DNA from: DATMXT01 sp035560415
Lineage (GTDB): Bacteria > Bacillota > Clostridia > Oscillospirales > Feifaniaceae
Direction of reading: 5' to 3'
Length of the DNA stretch: 21,356 bases
NCBI GenBank assembly: GCA_035560415.1
Contig: DATMZG010000047.1
Coordinates: forward strand, 1-21,356
Part shown: one piece after another, positions 14,410 to 21,003 of the stretch
How the letters are laid out: every line of letters starts with the position of its first letter
Position numbering within the stretch: position 1 is the first letter of the stretch
Translations under genes and position numbers: made by a program
The notes under the pieces: generated by a model
The model's input: the letters and a program-made list of their open reading frames with translations, nothing else
What the model was told of the DNA's origin: nothing
Database searches by the model: none

Positions 14410-14679
14410 TTAAATCCTGTGCATGGCGTTGAAAATTTCTTCGCGTTGAATCGTGATGGACAGCCCGCGGGACTCGCCCGCCGCGAGCAGGTCGCGGCGC
14501 AGCTCGTCAAAGGGGATGGAGCTCGTCGCAAGGTCGACCAGCATGATCATTGCGAAATATTCCTGCATCAGCGTCTGGCTGATATCCATGATGTTGACGC
14601 CGTGGTCGGCAAGATAAGTCGTCACAAGCGCCATGATGCCCACGGCGTCCTTGGCGACAACGGTTACAATAGCCCGCAT
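14410..14679 (-). CDS. UPF0237 ACT-domain protein
   Basis: The 89-residue protein is a single ACT domain (MRAIVTVVAKDAVGIMALVTT, cut here at the first strand-helix unit; then LADHGVNIMDISQTLMQEYF). ACT domains bind amino acids or similar small molecules and regulate partner enzymes. The partner is presumably the UPF0210 protein encoded ten bases downstream, an association seen in many Bacillota and archaea. GGAGG eight bases before the ATG at 14679 decides the start, and an upstream in-frame ATG at 14709 would overlap mobB. The mobB stop lies 26 bases upstream. Confidence 0.9.
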   Translation of the reverse strand: MRAIVTVVAKDAVGIMALVTTYLADHGVNIMDISQTLMQEYFAMIMLVDLATSSIPFDELRRDLLAAGESRGLSITIQREEIFNAMHRI

Positions 14680-14705
14680 AGTGGTTACCTCCGAAAATTG
14701 TTCAG

Positions 14706-15185
14706 TCAATTTAGTAGAAAAATGGGGTCATTTAAAATGTAGTCGGCGATTTGCCCGATGTCGTCAAGCCCGAACCGGACGGCGTAGCCCGCCACCGGCG
14801 CGTCGGCCGCAACGGCGGCGTAGGGGAGGGGCGGCAGCGCGTTTCCCGAAGCCGTCCGGAAAAGCCCGATTTTGGGCACCTCCTCACCACTGAAACCCTC
14901 GACGAGGATGACGTCGACGTCCCTGATGCGCGCCACCATGTCCCACAGCGACAGCTGCCGCGTCTCGACCATGGCCGACTTTTCGGCCGAGACGATGGCC
15001 GACACCGTGGCCCCGGCCTTGGTAAAGCGCCAGGAGTCCTTGCCCTCACGGTCGATGTCAAACCGGTGGGCGTCGTGCTTGATGACGGCCACCCGCAGAG
15101 CGCGCGCCATAAGTTCGCCAATCAAACGCTCGATCAGCGTCGTCTTTCCGGTGCCGGACCTGCCCACAAAGGAGACGATCCGCAT
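14706..15185 (-). CDS. mobB: Molybdopterin-guanine dinucleotide biosynthesis protein B (MobB)
   Basis: The 159-residue protein has the P-loop GRSGTGKT (8-15) and the MobB-type IKHDAHRFDIDREGKDS segment (about 36-52), with VEGF at about 97-100 (usual VEGFK/VEGWK region). MobB is a GTP-binding accessory protein that helps attach GMP to molybdopterin. No mobA, moe, moa or molybdoenzyme gene is in the window, so its partner lies elsewhere or the protein has another role. AGGTGA lies eight bases before the ATG at 15185. A GTG at 15197 is in frame but overlaps that site. It is the first gene of the mobB - ACT - UPF0210 operon with a promoter at 15233-15261. Confidence 0.87.
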   Translation of the reverse strand: MRIVSFVGRSGTGKTTLIERLIGELMARALRVAVIKHDAHRFDIDREGKDSWRFTKAGATVSAIVSAEKSAMVETRQLSLWDMVARIRDVDVILVEGFSGEEVPKIGLFRTASGNALPPLPYAAVAADAPVAGYAVRFGLDDIGQIADYILNDPIFLLN

Positions 15186-15232
15186 ATTCCACGTCACCTC
15201 ACTTCAAAAAGCGCCTTTTTGATAACTCTACC

Positions 15233-15261
15233 ATTATACCGGGAGGGGAGGCCCGGCGCAA
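15233..15261 (-). promoter_or_regulatory. Promoter of the mobB - UPF0237 - UPF0210 operon
   Basis: On the minus strand TTGCGC (plus 15256-15261) and TATAAT (plus 15233-15238) are 17 bases apart, 48 bases upstream of the mobB start. The early transcript contains an inverted repeat TCAAAAA/TTTTTGA at 15204-15222 that could serve as an operator or a 5' hairpin. Confidence 0.65.
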
Positions 15262-15270
15262 CAGCTTTGC

Positions 15271-15302
15271 GAAAAAAGGGCAACCGTTATAAAACGGTCG
15301 CC
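15271..15302 (-). terminator. Intrinsic terminator of the XRE regulator gene
   Basis: GGC-A-ACCGTT (15279-15288) pairs with AACGGT-C-GCC (15293-15302) around ATAA, with one mismatch. On the minus strand it is followed by a run of six T residues (plus A-run at 15272-15277). It lies 27 bases past the stop of the regulator gene. Confidence 0.75.
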
Positions 15303-15328
15303 ATTTAGGCTGCGGTATTCAGTGATTT

Positions 15329-15739
15329 TTATTCTTCGCGCCCGTTTTGGTCAATCAAAGTGATGGCAAGACAGGACAGCCCGATTCCGAGCATCGTCAC
15401 GGTGGACGACGGCTCGGCCTTATCCAGAATGGACAGCACGGTCGCCGCGACCCCCATGGCCATCGCGACCGCCCGTAAGATGAGGGTGACAATCTGACCG
15501 AGCTTCTCTTTCGCGTCGCCCCGCTCGCCACTCTCCTTGACCTGCATGAGCTCGTCGACCGAAATCGAAAAAATCTCGGCCAGCTTTGGCAGCGAATTGA
15601 TGTCGGGGCAGGAGAGGTCCCGCTCCCATTTGGAGACGGCCTTGTCGGTCACGCTCATTTTTTCGGCAAGTCCCGCTTGTGTCATCCCATGTTCTTTTCT
15701 AAGGGTTGAAATCATCATACCGAGTGTCTGCTTTTTCAT
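15329..15739 (-). CDS. XRE-family transcriptional regulator with C-terminal membrane segments
   Basis: The 136-residue protein begins with a Cro/C1-type helix-turn-helix (residues about 8-62, including MTQAGLAEKMSVTDKAVSKWERD and the LAEIFSISVDELM ending typical of the family). The C-terminal half contains two hydrophobic segments (about 78-97 and 107-126), so the DNA-binding domain is probably tethered to the membrane. The start is the ATG at 15739, six bases after GGAGGG. The upstream in-frame extension to 15793 overlaps the promoter. It is a single-gene unit with its own promoter and terminator. The target and signal are unknown, and autoregulation is plausible given the palindrome at 15805-15816. 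Confidence 0.85.
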   Translation of the reverse strand: MKKQTLGMMISTLRKEHGMTQAGLAEKMSVTDKAVSKWERDLSCPDINSLPKLAEIFSISVDELMQVKESGERGDAKEKLGQIVTLILRAVAMAMGVAATVLSILDKAEPSSTVTMLGIGLSCLAITLIDQNGREE

Positions 15740-15768
15740 ATGAATCCCTCCGCTTTTTTGATGGTTTA

Positions 15769-15816
15769 ATTCTACCAAGCCGAGGATGAACACTCAACCG
15801 ACCGTCAGTTTACTGA
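15769..15816 (-). promoter_or_regulatory. Promoter and possible operator of the XRE regulator gene
   Basis: On the minus strand TTGAGT (plus 15792-15797) and TAGAAT (plus 15769-15774) are 17 bases apart. Just upstream, TCAGT-TT-ACTGA (15805-15816) is a perfect palindrome suited to a dimeric helix-turn-helix protein. Confidence 0.55.
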
Positions 15817-15942
15817 TGTAAGCGCGTGGTTTACCTCCGGTTGAGAAGAAAGATAAGCACATTATATCAATTTTAACCGCGTTTTGTCCATTGGTTTGGG
15901 CGTCATGCGCGCCCGAAGGGGGCGGGAATTTTTCAAAAACTG

Positions 15943-15971
15943 TTGCAAAGCCGCCCGGAATAGTGTATACT
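15943..15971 (+). promoter_or_regulatory. Promoter of tRNA-Val
   Basis: TTGCAA at 15943-15948 and TATACT at 15966-15971 are 17 bases apart. The tRNA begins 14 bases after the -10 box. Confidence 0.8.
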
Positions 15972-15984
15972 GAACAAGCTCTAA

Positions 15985-16060
15985 GGAGGCATAGCTCAGC
16001 CGGGAGAGCGTTCGCCTCACACGCGAAAGGTCACAGGTTCGAGCCCTGTTGTCTCCACCA
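15985..16060 (+). tRNA. tRNA-Val (anticodon CAC)
   Basis: The 76-base sequence folds as a complete cloverleaf. The acceptor GGAGGCA pairs with TGTCTCC, the D-arm is GCTC...GAGC, the anticodon stem TTCGC/GCGAA holds loop CTCACAC with anticodon CAC, and the T-arm contains GGTTCGAGCC. The CCA end is encoded (16058-16060). It reads GUG valine codons. It is a single-gene unit with its own promoter and terminator. Confidence 0.96.
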
Positions 16061-16093
16061 AAAAAAACCAAGCCGCAGGCTTGGTTTTTTTTT
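16061..16093 (+). terminator. Intrinsic terminator of tRNA-Val
   Basis: A-run plus CCAAGCC (ending at 16074) pairs with GGCTTGG plus a nine-T run (16078-16093) around GCA. The same CCAAGCC/GGCTTGG stem follows the tRNA-Ala gene at 20834-20864. Confidence 0.93.
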
Positions 16094-16130
16094 AACTCTA
16101 TTCGCCTTTGATGGGTTACAAAAGGCAAAA

Positions 16131-16192
16131 CATAGTATTGACAACCGAACTACAATTGATTATGATTGTAGCATAGTTGTCAAGACTATGCT
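16131..16192 (+). promoter_or_regulatory. AbiE-type promoter with nested inverted-repeat operators
   Basis: TTGACA (16138-16143) and TATGAT (16161-16166) are 17 bases apart. Three inverted repeats overlap them. The first has arms 16131-16145 and 16176-16190 (14 of 15 positions). The second is AGCATAGT/ACTATGCT at 16170-16177 and 16185-16192, which is perfect. The third is ACAAT/ATTGT (starting at 16152 and ending at 16169), which spans the -10 box. Known AbiEi antitoxins repress their own promoter through inverted repeats, which fits this layout. Confidence 0.8.
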
Positions 16193-16207
16193 CCGGAGGC
16201 GGTTTGT

Positions 16208-16801
16208 ATGGAAATGTCGCAAGAACTGCGGGACTTGCTTGAAAAAAATAATGGAACCATCACAAATAAACAGGCGGGCGAAGCAGGCATTTATCGAGAG
16301 CGCCTGCGCCAGCTTGCAAACTCAGGCGTTTTGGAGAGGGCAGCGACCGGCGTATATATTTCGCCGGACGTGATGCCGGACAAAATGTATGTTGAGCAGC
16401 TGCGCAAACCGAAAATGATCTACTCCCACGAAACCGCGCTCTTTTTGCACGACCTGACAGACCGTGACCCGACGGGCTACGCTGTCACCGTCCCGAGGGG
16501 ATACCACACGACGGCTCTCTCACGTGAGGGCTTCACGGTTTATACCGTCAAGCGTGAACTGCATGCGCTTGGCGCTGTCCGCATGAAAACGGTTTTCGGA
16601 AATACCGTCACGGCATACGGGTTGGAGAGGACAATCTGCGACGCTATCCGCAGCCGCAATCTAATGGATATTGCAATTGTCACTGAGGCCGTCAGGCGAT
16701 ATGTCCGGCGGAATGACAAGAACCTCAACCTGCTCATGCAGACGGCCGAGGTTTTTCGTGTGACAAAACCGCTCAGAAGCTATCTGGAGGTCCTCTTATG
16801 A
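16208..16801 (+). CDS. abiEi: AbiEi-type antitoxin, transcriptional autorepressor
   Basis: The 197-residue protein starts with a winged-helix-like domain (about 1-55: ELRDLLEKNNGTITNKQAGE, then LRQLANSGVLERAATGVYI), the typical AbiEi N-terminus. A C-terminal domain (about 60-195) contains SHETALFLHDL and AVTVPRGYH. In characterised type IV systems the N-terminal domain binds inverted repeats in the promoter and the C-terminal domain counteracts the AbiEii toxin without stable contact. GGAGG lies eight bases before the ATG at 16208. The next ATG (16214) is a weaker alternative. Its stop overlaps the toxin start (ATGA at 16798-16801). GC content is lower than in the flanking genes, which suggests acquisition. 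Confidence 0.88.
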   Translation: MEMSQELRDLLEKNNGTITNKQAGEAGIYRERLRQLANSGVLERAATGVYISPDVMPDKMYVEQLRKPKMIYSHETALFLHDLTDRDPTGYAVTVPRGYHTTALSREGFTVYTVKRELHALGAVRMKTVFGNTVTAYGLERTICDAIRSRNLMDIAIVTEAVRRYVRRNDKNLNLLMQTAEVFRVTKPLRSYLEVLL

Positions 16802-17637
16802 AGACTTCGACCCAGTTGAAGGCGCTGATACGCAACCTCTCGAAGTCAAAGAATGTCGAAGCTGAAATTATCCTTCGCACCTTCATGTTGGAACGGTTTT
16901 TGGAACGCGTTGCCGCTTCAAAGTACAAAAGCAACTTTATTCTGAAGGGCGGTATGCTGATTGCCGCAATGACAGGCATTGATACCCGCACAACGATGGA
17001 CCTCGACGCGACAATCAAAGGCAGAAACCTGAGTGAACCTGAAATCGCTGCAATGATTGAGGACATCCTGAATGTTGAGGTTGGAGACAATGTTGTGTTC
17101 AGGTTCAAAGGGATCGACGAAATCCATGAGAACGCAGACTACCCCGGCTACCGCGTTTCCATGGAAGCGGTGCTCGATAAGACGAGACAGACGCTTAAAG
17201 TAGATATCACTGCCGGGGACTTCGTCACGCCGAGAGAAGTCGAATACAGCTTTCGATTGATGTTTGAAGACAGGGAGATTGCCATACTCGCGTACAATCT
17301 GGAAACCGTCCTCGCCGAGAAGTTCGAGTCGGTCATTGCGCGGGGGCTGACGAATACGCGAATGAGAGACTTTTACGATATTTATATCCTGACCACAACC
17401 CAAAGCGAAAATTACGAACCAAACATATTTTCGTTAGCGTTAAAAAATACCGCCGGGAAACGTCATACTACCGAACAGCTTAAAGGAGCTGCCAAGGTTA
17501 TCAACACGATTTCCGGCAGCTCTGTCATGATTGGCCTGTGGCTGCGGTATCAGAAAAAGTACAGTTATGCCGCGGATGTCACTTGGGAGATGGCAATGAA
17601 TGCGCTCAAAGAACTTAGTATGATGATTGTGGCATAG
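16798..17637 (+). CDS. abiEii: AbiEii-type nucleotidyltransferase toxin
   Basis: The 279-residue protein is an AbiEii-type nucleotidyltransferase. FILKGGMLI (47-55) followed by TTMDLD (65-70) gives the GG...D-x-D metal-binding motif, LKVDIT (133-138) supplies the third acidic residue (D136), and LAEKFESVIARG (172-183) with RMRDFYDIY (188-196) is the conserved C-terminal lysine/aspartate block. All key residues appear present, so it should be active. Family toxins transfer nucleotides to RNA (tRNA modification is shown for relatives) and cause growth arrest, giving phage defence or plasmid stabilisation. It is translationally coupled to the antitoxin and ends six bases before a strong terminator. 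Confidence 0.88.
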   Translation: MKTSTQLKALIRNLSKSKNVEAEIILRTFMLERFLERVAASKYKSNFILKGGMLIAAMTGIDTRTTMDLDATIKGRNLSEPEIAAMIEDILNVEVGDNVVFRFKGIDEIHENADYPGYRVSMEAVLDKTRQTLKVDITAGDFVTPREVEYSFRLMFEDREIAILAYNLETVLAEKFESVIARGLTNTRMRDFYDIYILTTTQSENYEPNIFSLALKNTAGKRHTTEQLKGAAKVINTISGSSVMIGLWLRYQKKYSYAADVTWEMAMNALKELSMMIVA

Positions 17638-17642
17638 GCAAT

Positions 17643-17678
17643 AGACACGGCCGGCTCATACGAGCCGGCCGTGTCTTT
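17643..17678 (+). terminator. Intrinsic terminator of the AbiE operon
   Basis: AGACACGGCCGGCTC (17643-17657) and GAGCCGGCCGTGTCT (17662-17676) form a perfect 15-bp stem with an ATAC loop, followed by TTTACTT. The minus-strand flank lacks a T-run, but the stem may still help to stop the convergent hydrolase gene ending at 17694. Confidence 0.88.
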
Positions 17679-17693
17679 ACTTATGTAGAATTT

Positions 17694-19109
17694 TTACCGG
17701 TACTTCTCCATGACCGCCTTGTTGATGCCGACGGGCGGGAGCAGCTCCTGTGGCAGCAGCGCAATGTAATTGCGCTGCGCCAGCCGCTCACCCTGCTCGG
17801 CGCGGGCCGCTTTGACGGTCTCGGGGCTCACGGCGAGGTCGAGCGCCGTCGCCGCGATGATTTTGGCGGCGGTGTTCATGGCTTTTTTGCCGATTCCACT
17901 GCCGGAGCAGGAGGCGACAATCCAGTTGTGCCAGCCGACGCCGGCCGGGGCCATCGTGACCCACAGGATGACATAGGGGACGTCCCAGCTGTACTCCGAC
18001 GTGTCGCAGACGCCCGAGCTGCCGCCGCCAAAGGGCATGATGGTCTCGTCAAGGCCGGTCTCGGCCGCCCCGACTTCCCGCTGCATGGCTTTGACAAATT
18101 CCTGCTCTTCTTCGGTGAATTTGGGCGCGCCTATCTCCTCCAGATTCCTGTGCATGACCTCAGCCAGCACCTTGTTCGGAATTTTGTCGTGGGTCGCCGT
18201 GATGAGCTCTTTTTCCACCGTCGTCTCTGTGGCCATGGCCGCCCCCTTGGCGCAGTTGTCTATGCGCTCCATGACCTCGACCATGAGCTCGGTCTGGTCA
18301 AACCGGCCGACATACCACGCGGTCGTGCGGTCGGGGACGACGCTCGGAAACTCCGGGCCCACGTCCGAAAATGTGTAGTTGACGGTGTTGGCCGCCTCCG
18401 GCCCCAAAGTGGAGGGGCGGATATGTTCGCGCAGCAGCTCTACGGCGTGGGCCTGAAGCATGGCGGCGTCCAAAGTGCTGCGGCCAAACCACGGGGAATT
18501 GCCGTGGGCCGTCTTGCCCTTGAAGTGATATTTCACGTTGAAGTAGGCGTTGCAGACGTCGTAGTCGGCCCGGTTGTAATTCATGGGGTGCCAGTCGAGC
18601 AGCACGTCAACCCCCTTGAAGAGCCCGGCTCTGGCCATAAACGGCTTGCCGACGCAGAGCTCCTCTGCCGGCGTGCCGAAGACTTTGAGCGTGCCGGAGA
18701 GCTTTTTTTGCTCGAGTGCCTGCTTTGTGGCGATGGCCGCGTAAATGGCCGTGGTGCCGAGCAGGTTGTGGCCGCACCCGTGTCCCGGCGCCCCCTCACG
18801 CAGGGCTTTTTTTGCGGTTCCGACTTCCTGCGACAGGCCGGGCAGGGCGTCATACTCGGCACTGAATCCAATCACAGGGTTGCCGCTGCCGCAAGTATAG
18901 GTGGCGACAAAGGCCGTCGGCATTCCGGCCACGCCCCGCTCTACCGCAAAGCCGTATTTTTCAAGGAGCTGAATGAGCTTCGCCGAGGACTTGTGCTCCT
19001 CCATGCCAAGCTCTGGATTTTGCCACAAAAAGTCCGCCGCCTCGTCAAAGGGCGCGCCGTTTTTGTCAATCCAGTCAAAAATAAACTGCTTCATGTTCGC
19101 TGTTTCCAT
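17694..19109 (-). CDS. M20 family amidohydrolase, AbgB-like (downstream copy)
   Basis: The 471-residue protein matches M20-type amidohydrolases, closest in feel to the p-aminobenzoyl-glutamate hydrolase B subunit (usual length about 480). Metal ligands and catalytic residues are visible: the CGHN block in GHGCGHN (about 111-117), the glutamate pair in GTPAEEL, AHG in the KGKTAHGNSPW segment, and the late histidine in GVGWHNW. It probably cleaves an amide-linked amino acid from a small substrate in the cytoplasm. AAAGGTGA six bases before the ATG at 19109 decides the start. It is the second copy of a tandem duplication. The upstream copy ends 24 bases before its start, so both are in one operon. 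No AbgT transporter is in the window. Confidence 0.88.
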   Translation of the reverse strand: METANMKQFIFDWIDKNGAPFDEAADFLWQNPELGMEEHKSSAKLIQLLEKYGFAVERGVAGMPTAFVATYTCGSGNPVIGFSAEYDALPGLSQEVGTAKKALREGAPGHGCGHNLLGTTAIYAAIATKQALEQKKLSGTLKVFGTPAEELCVGKPFMARAGLFKGVDVLLDWHPMNYNRADYDVCNAYFNVKYHFKGKTAHGNSPWFGRSTLDAAMLQAHAVELLREHIRPSTLGPEAANTVNYTFSDVGPEFPSVVPDRTTAWYVGRFDQTELMVEVMERIDNCAKGAAMATETTVEKELITATHDKIPNKVLAEVMHRNLEEIGAPKFTEEEQEFVKAMQREVGAAETGLDETIMPFGGGSSGVCDTSEYSWDVPYVILWVTMAPAGVGWHNWIVASCSGSGIGKKAMNTAAKIIAATALDLAVSPETVKAARAEQGERLAQRNYIALLPQELLPPVGINKAVMEKYR

Positions 19110-19133
19110 GTCTTCTCACCTTTCAGCCGGTTT

Positions 19134-20543
19134 TCACCGGTATTTCTCCATGACCGCCCTGTTGATGCCGACGGGCGGGGCCAGCTCCTGCGGGAGCACC
19201 GCGATGTAGTCGCGCTGCGACAGCCGCCCGTCGAGCTCGGCCTTTGCCGCTTTGACGAGGTCGGGGTCCAGGACGGCGTCGAGCGCAGTCGCCGCAAGCA
19301 CCTTGGCCGCCGTCTTCATGGCCTTCTTTCCGAGGGGGCTGCCGGCGCAGGAGGCGACAATCCAGTTGTGCCAGCCGACCCCGGCGGGGGCCATCGTGAC
19401 CCAGACCGTGGCGTAGGGGACAAACCAGCTGTACTCCGAGGTGTCGCATAAGACTGAGCTGCCCCCGCCAAAGGGCAGGATGGTCTCGTCAAGCCCGGTC
19501 TCCGGCGCGCCCATCTCTTTTTGCATGCGGCTTGCAAACGCGTGCTCTTCCGGCGTGAATTTGGGGGAACCTATCTCCTCCAGATTCCTGTGCATGACTT
19601 CGGCCAAAACTTTATTCGGAAGCTTGTCGTGGGTCGCCGTGACGAGCTCTTTTTCCACCGCCGTCTCAGTGGCCATGGCCGCGCCCTTGGCGCAGTTGTC
19701 AATGCGGGCCATGACCTCGACCATGAGCTCGGTCTGGTCAAACCGGCCGACATACCACGCGGTCGTGCGGTCGGGCACGACGCTCGGGAACTCCGGCCCG
19801 ACGTCCGAAAATGTGTAGTTGACGGTGTTTGCGGCGTCAAGCCCGCACACCGACGGCCGGATATGTTCCCGCAGCAGCTCCACCGCGTGGGCCTGAAGCA
19901 TGGCGGCGTCCAGCGTGCTGCGGCCAAACCAGGGAGAATTGCCGTGGGCGGTCTTGCCCTTGAAGTGGTATTTCACGTTGAAATAGGCGTTGCAGGCGTC
20001 GTAGTCGGCGCGGTTGTAGTTCCAGGGGTGCCAGTCAAGGAGGATGTCAACCCCCTTGAAGAGCCCGGCCCGGGCCATGAAGGGCTTGCCGATGCAGAGC
20101 TCCTCCGCCGGCGTGCCAAAGACCTTCAAGGTGCCGGGGAGCTTTTTTTCTTCGAGCAGGCTCTTCAGGGCGATGGCAGCGAACACGGCGGCGGTGCCGA
20201 GCAAATTGTGCCCGCACCCCTGTCCCGGCGCACCCTCCCGGACCGCTTTTTTCGCGGTCCCGACCTCCTGCGACAGGCCGGGCAAGGCGTCATACTCGGC
20301 GCTAAAGCCGATGCAGGGCTCCCCCTTGCCCCAGGCGGCGACAAAGGCCGTCGGCATAGAGGCGACGCCTTTTTCCACCGCAAATCCGTTTTGCTCGAGG
20401 AGCAGAGTAAGCTTTGCCGAGGACTTGTGCTCCTCCATGCCGAGCTCCGGATTTTGCCACAGGCTGTCCGCCGCCTCGTCAAAGGGGGCCTCGTTTGCCT
20501 CAATCCAGCTGAAGAGCTGCGGTTTGAGTTGCTTTGCTTCCAT
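19134..20543 (-). CDS. M20 family amidohydrolase, AbgB-like (upstream copy)
   Basis: The 469-residue protein is a close paralogue of the downstream copy, with long identical stretches (for example through LWQNPELGMEEHKSSAKL and GKTAHGNSPWFGRSTLDAAM). The block before the metal-binding cysteine and histidine reads GQGCGHN instead of GHGCGHN. The changed histidine is not a metal ligand in related plant hydrolases, so activity need not be lost. GTPAEEL, AHG and GWHNW are all kept. The ATG at 20543 is chosen over the one at 20555 because it aligns exactly with the other copy's start and GGTGA lies six bases upstream. The sequence just before it holds a small direct repeat (GTGAAGCAT twice). It heads the two-gene operon. 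Confidence 0.88.
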   Translation of the reverse strand: MEAKQLKPQLFSWIEANEAPFDEAADSLWQNPELGMEEHKSSAKLTLLLEQNGFAVEKGVASMPTAFVAAWGKGEPCIGFSAEYDALPGLSQEVGTAKKAVREGAPGQGCGHNLLGTAAVFAAIALKSLLEEKKLPGTLKVFGTPAEELCIGKPFMARAGLFKGVDILLDWHPWNYNRADYDACNAYFNVKYHFKGKTAHGNSPWFGRSTLDAAMLQAHAVELLREHIRPSVCGLDAANTVNYTFSDVGPEFPSVVPDRTTAWYVGRFDQTELMVEVMARIDNCAKGAAMATETAVEKELVTATHDKLPNKVLAEVMHRNLEEIGSPKFTPEEHAFASRMQKEMGAPETGLDETILPFGGGSSVLCDTSEYSWFVPYATVWVTMAPAGVGWHNWIVASCAGSPLGKKAMKTAAKVLAATALDAVLDPDLVKAAKAELDGRLSQRDYIAVLPQELAPPVGINRAVMEKYR

Positions 20544-20636
20544 ATGCTTCACCATGCTTCACCTTTCTTTTTGTTTTGTATCTCAAAGGTTGACTTTATT
20601 TGGGAAAAATGCCATCCATTGCCTGTCTGAAGTTCA

Positions 20637-20646
20637 TTATAACACA
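20637..20646 (-). promoter_or_regulatory. Extended -10 promoter of the M20 operon
   Basis: On the minus strand TATAAT (plus 20637-20642) is preceded by TGT, giving an extended -10 element. No good -35 box lies 16-18 bases upstream. It sits about 95 bases before the first M20 start and faces away from the tRNA-Ala promoter. Confidence 0.5.
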
Positions 20647-20711
20647 CACCCGTATTTTTGCGGGGGACAAATTTATGCGCAATGGCACTTTTTTTGCGCG
20701 TGCATCCGGGC

Positions 20712-20740
20712 TTGACAAGGCCCCTGCGATTTGCTATGAT
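20712..20740 (+). promoter_or_regulatory. Promoter of tRNA-Ala
   Basis: TTGACA at 20712-20717 and TATGAT at 20735-20740 are 17 bases apart. The tRNA begins 16 bases later. Confidence 0.85.
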
Positions 20741-20755
20741 TGAGTGGCGCAATTT

Positions 20756-20831
20756 GGGGGCGTAGCTCAGCTGGGAGAGCGTACGGTTCGCATCCGTAAG
20801 GTCGAGAGTTCGATCCTCTTCGTCTCCACCA
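20756..20831 (+). tRNA. tRNA-Ala (anticodon CGC)
   Basis: The 76-base cloverleaf has acceptor GGGGGCG with CGTCTCC, including the G3-U70 pair that identifies alanine tRNAs. The D-arm is GCTC...GAGC, the anticodon stem TACGG/CCGTA holds TTCGCAT with anticodon CGC, and the T-arm contains AGTTCGATCCT. The CCA end is encoded (20829-20831). It reads GCG codons. Confidence 0.96.
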
Positions 20832-20833
20832 TG

Positions 20834-20864
20834 AAAAAACCAAGCCTGACGGCTTGGTTTTTTT
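20834..20864 (+). terminator. Intrinsic terminator of tRNA-Ala
   Basis: AAAAAACCAAGCC (20834-20846) pairs with GGCTTGGTTTTTT (20851-20863) around TGAC, followed by a further T. The core stem equals that of the tRNA-Val terminator. Confidence 0.93.
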
Positions 20865-20903
20865 GTGAAATACGCTTCACATATGCCGCAAACGAAAATC
20901 ACA

Positions 20904-20941
20904 CAATCATGATTGCGGCTTTGACAATGTTGCGATATAAT
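20904..20941 (+). promoter_or_regulatory. Promoter and palindromic operator candidate of the ComFB gene
   Basis: TTGCGG (20913-20918) and TATAAT (20936-20941) are 17 bases apart. A perfect 12-base palindrome, CAATCATGATTG (20904-20915), overlaps the -35 box. The start codon lies about 62 bases downstream. Confidence 0.55.
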
Positions 20942-21003
20942 AAAAAAACCGGCCGAAGGATTCTTTGCATGAAATAAATAATACATAAAGGGAGGTAGAT
21001 TTC

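Larger units (their letters stand above)
17694..20543 (-). repeat. Tandem duplication, unit about 1,440 bp (two M20 genes)
   Basis: The two genes align with a constant offset of 1,440 bases in the middle. A run of 65 bases is identical between 18271-18335 and 19711-19775, including third codon positions. The 5' and 3' ends of the genes are much more diverged. Confidence 0.9.

Noticed and set aside
13192..14432. Plus-strand frames opposite the UPF0210 gene
   Set aside because: They are antisense shadows of a conserved gene, with no start signals or domain similarity.
15905..15936. GC hairpin with T-run upstream of tRNA-Val (CGCCC/GGGCG type)
   Set aside because: The stem is short and no plus-strand gene ends before it. 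It may be chance in GC-rich DNA.
15862..16128. Minus-strand reading frame with a DNRARTCDL...LSRLSYAS-like peptide
   Set aside because: It is the antisense of the tRNA-Val gene. Such peptides are well-known artefacts of translating across tRNA genes.
17928..20630. Two very long plus-strand frames (507 and 369 residues) opposite the M20 genes
   Set aside because: They are arginine-, glycine- and histidine-rich shadows of conserved genes in GC-rich DNA, without their own ribosome binding sites or recognisable domains. They look alike only because the genes are duplicated.
20921..20941. Consensus TTGACA at 20921-20926 as the -35 box of the ComFB promoter
   Set aside because: It is only nine bases from the TATAAT box, too close for a standard promoter. 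TTGCGG at 20913 has the right spacing.
20549..20986. Minus-strand frame of 145 residues with EEDRTLDLTDANRTLSQLSYAP
   Set aside because: It is the antisense of tRNA-Ala plus promoter and terminator sequence, the same artefact as at tRNA-Val.
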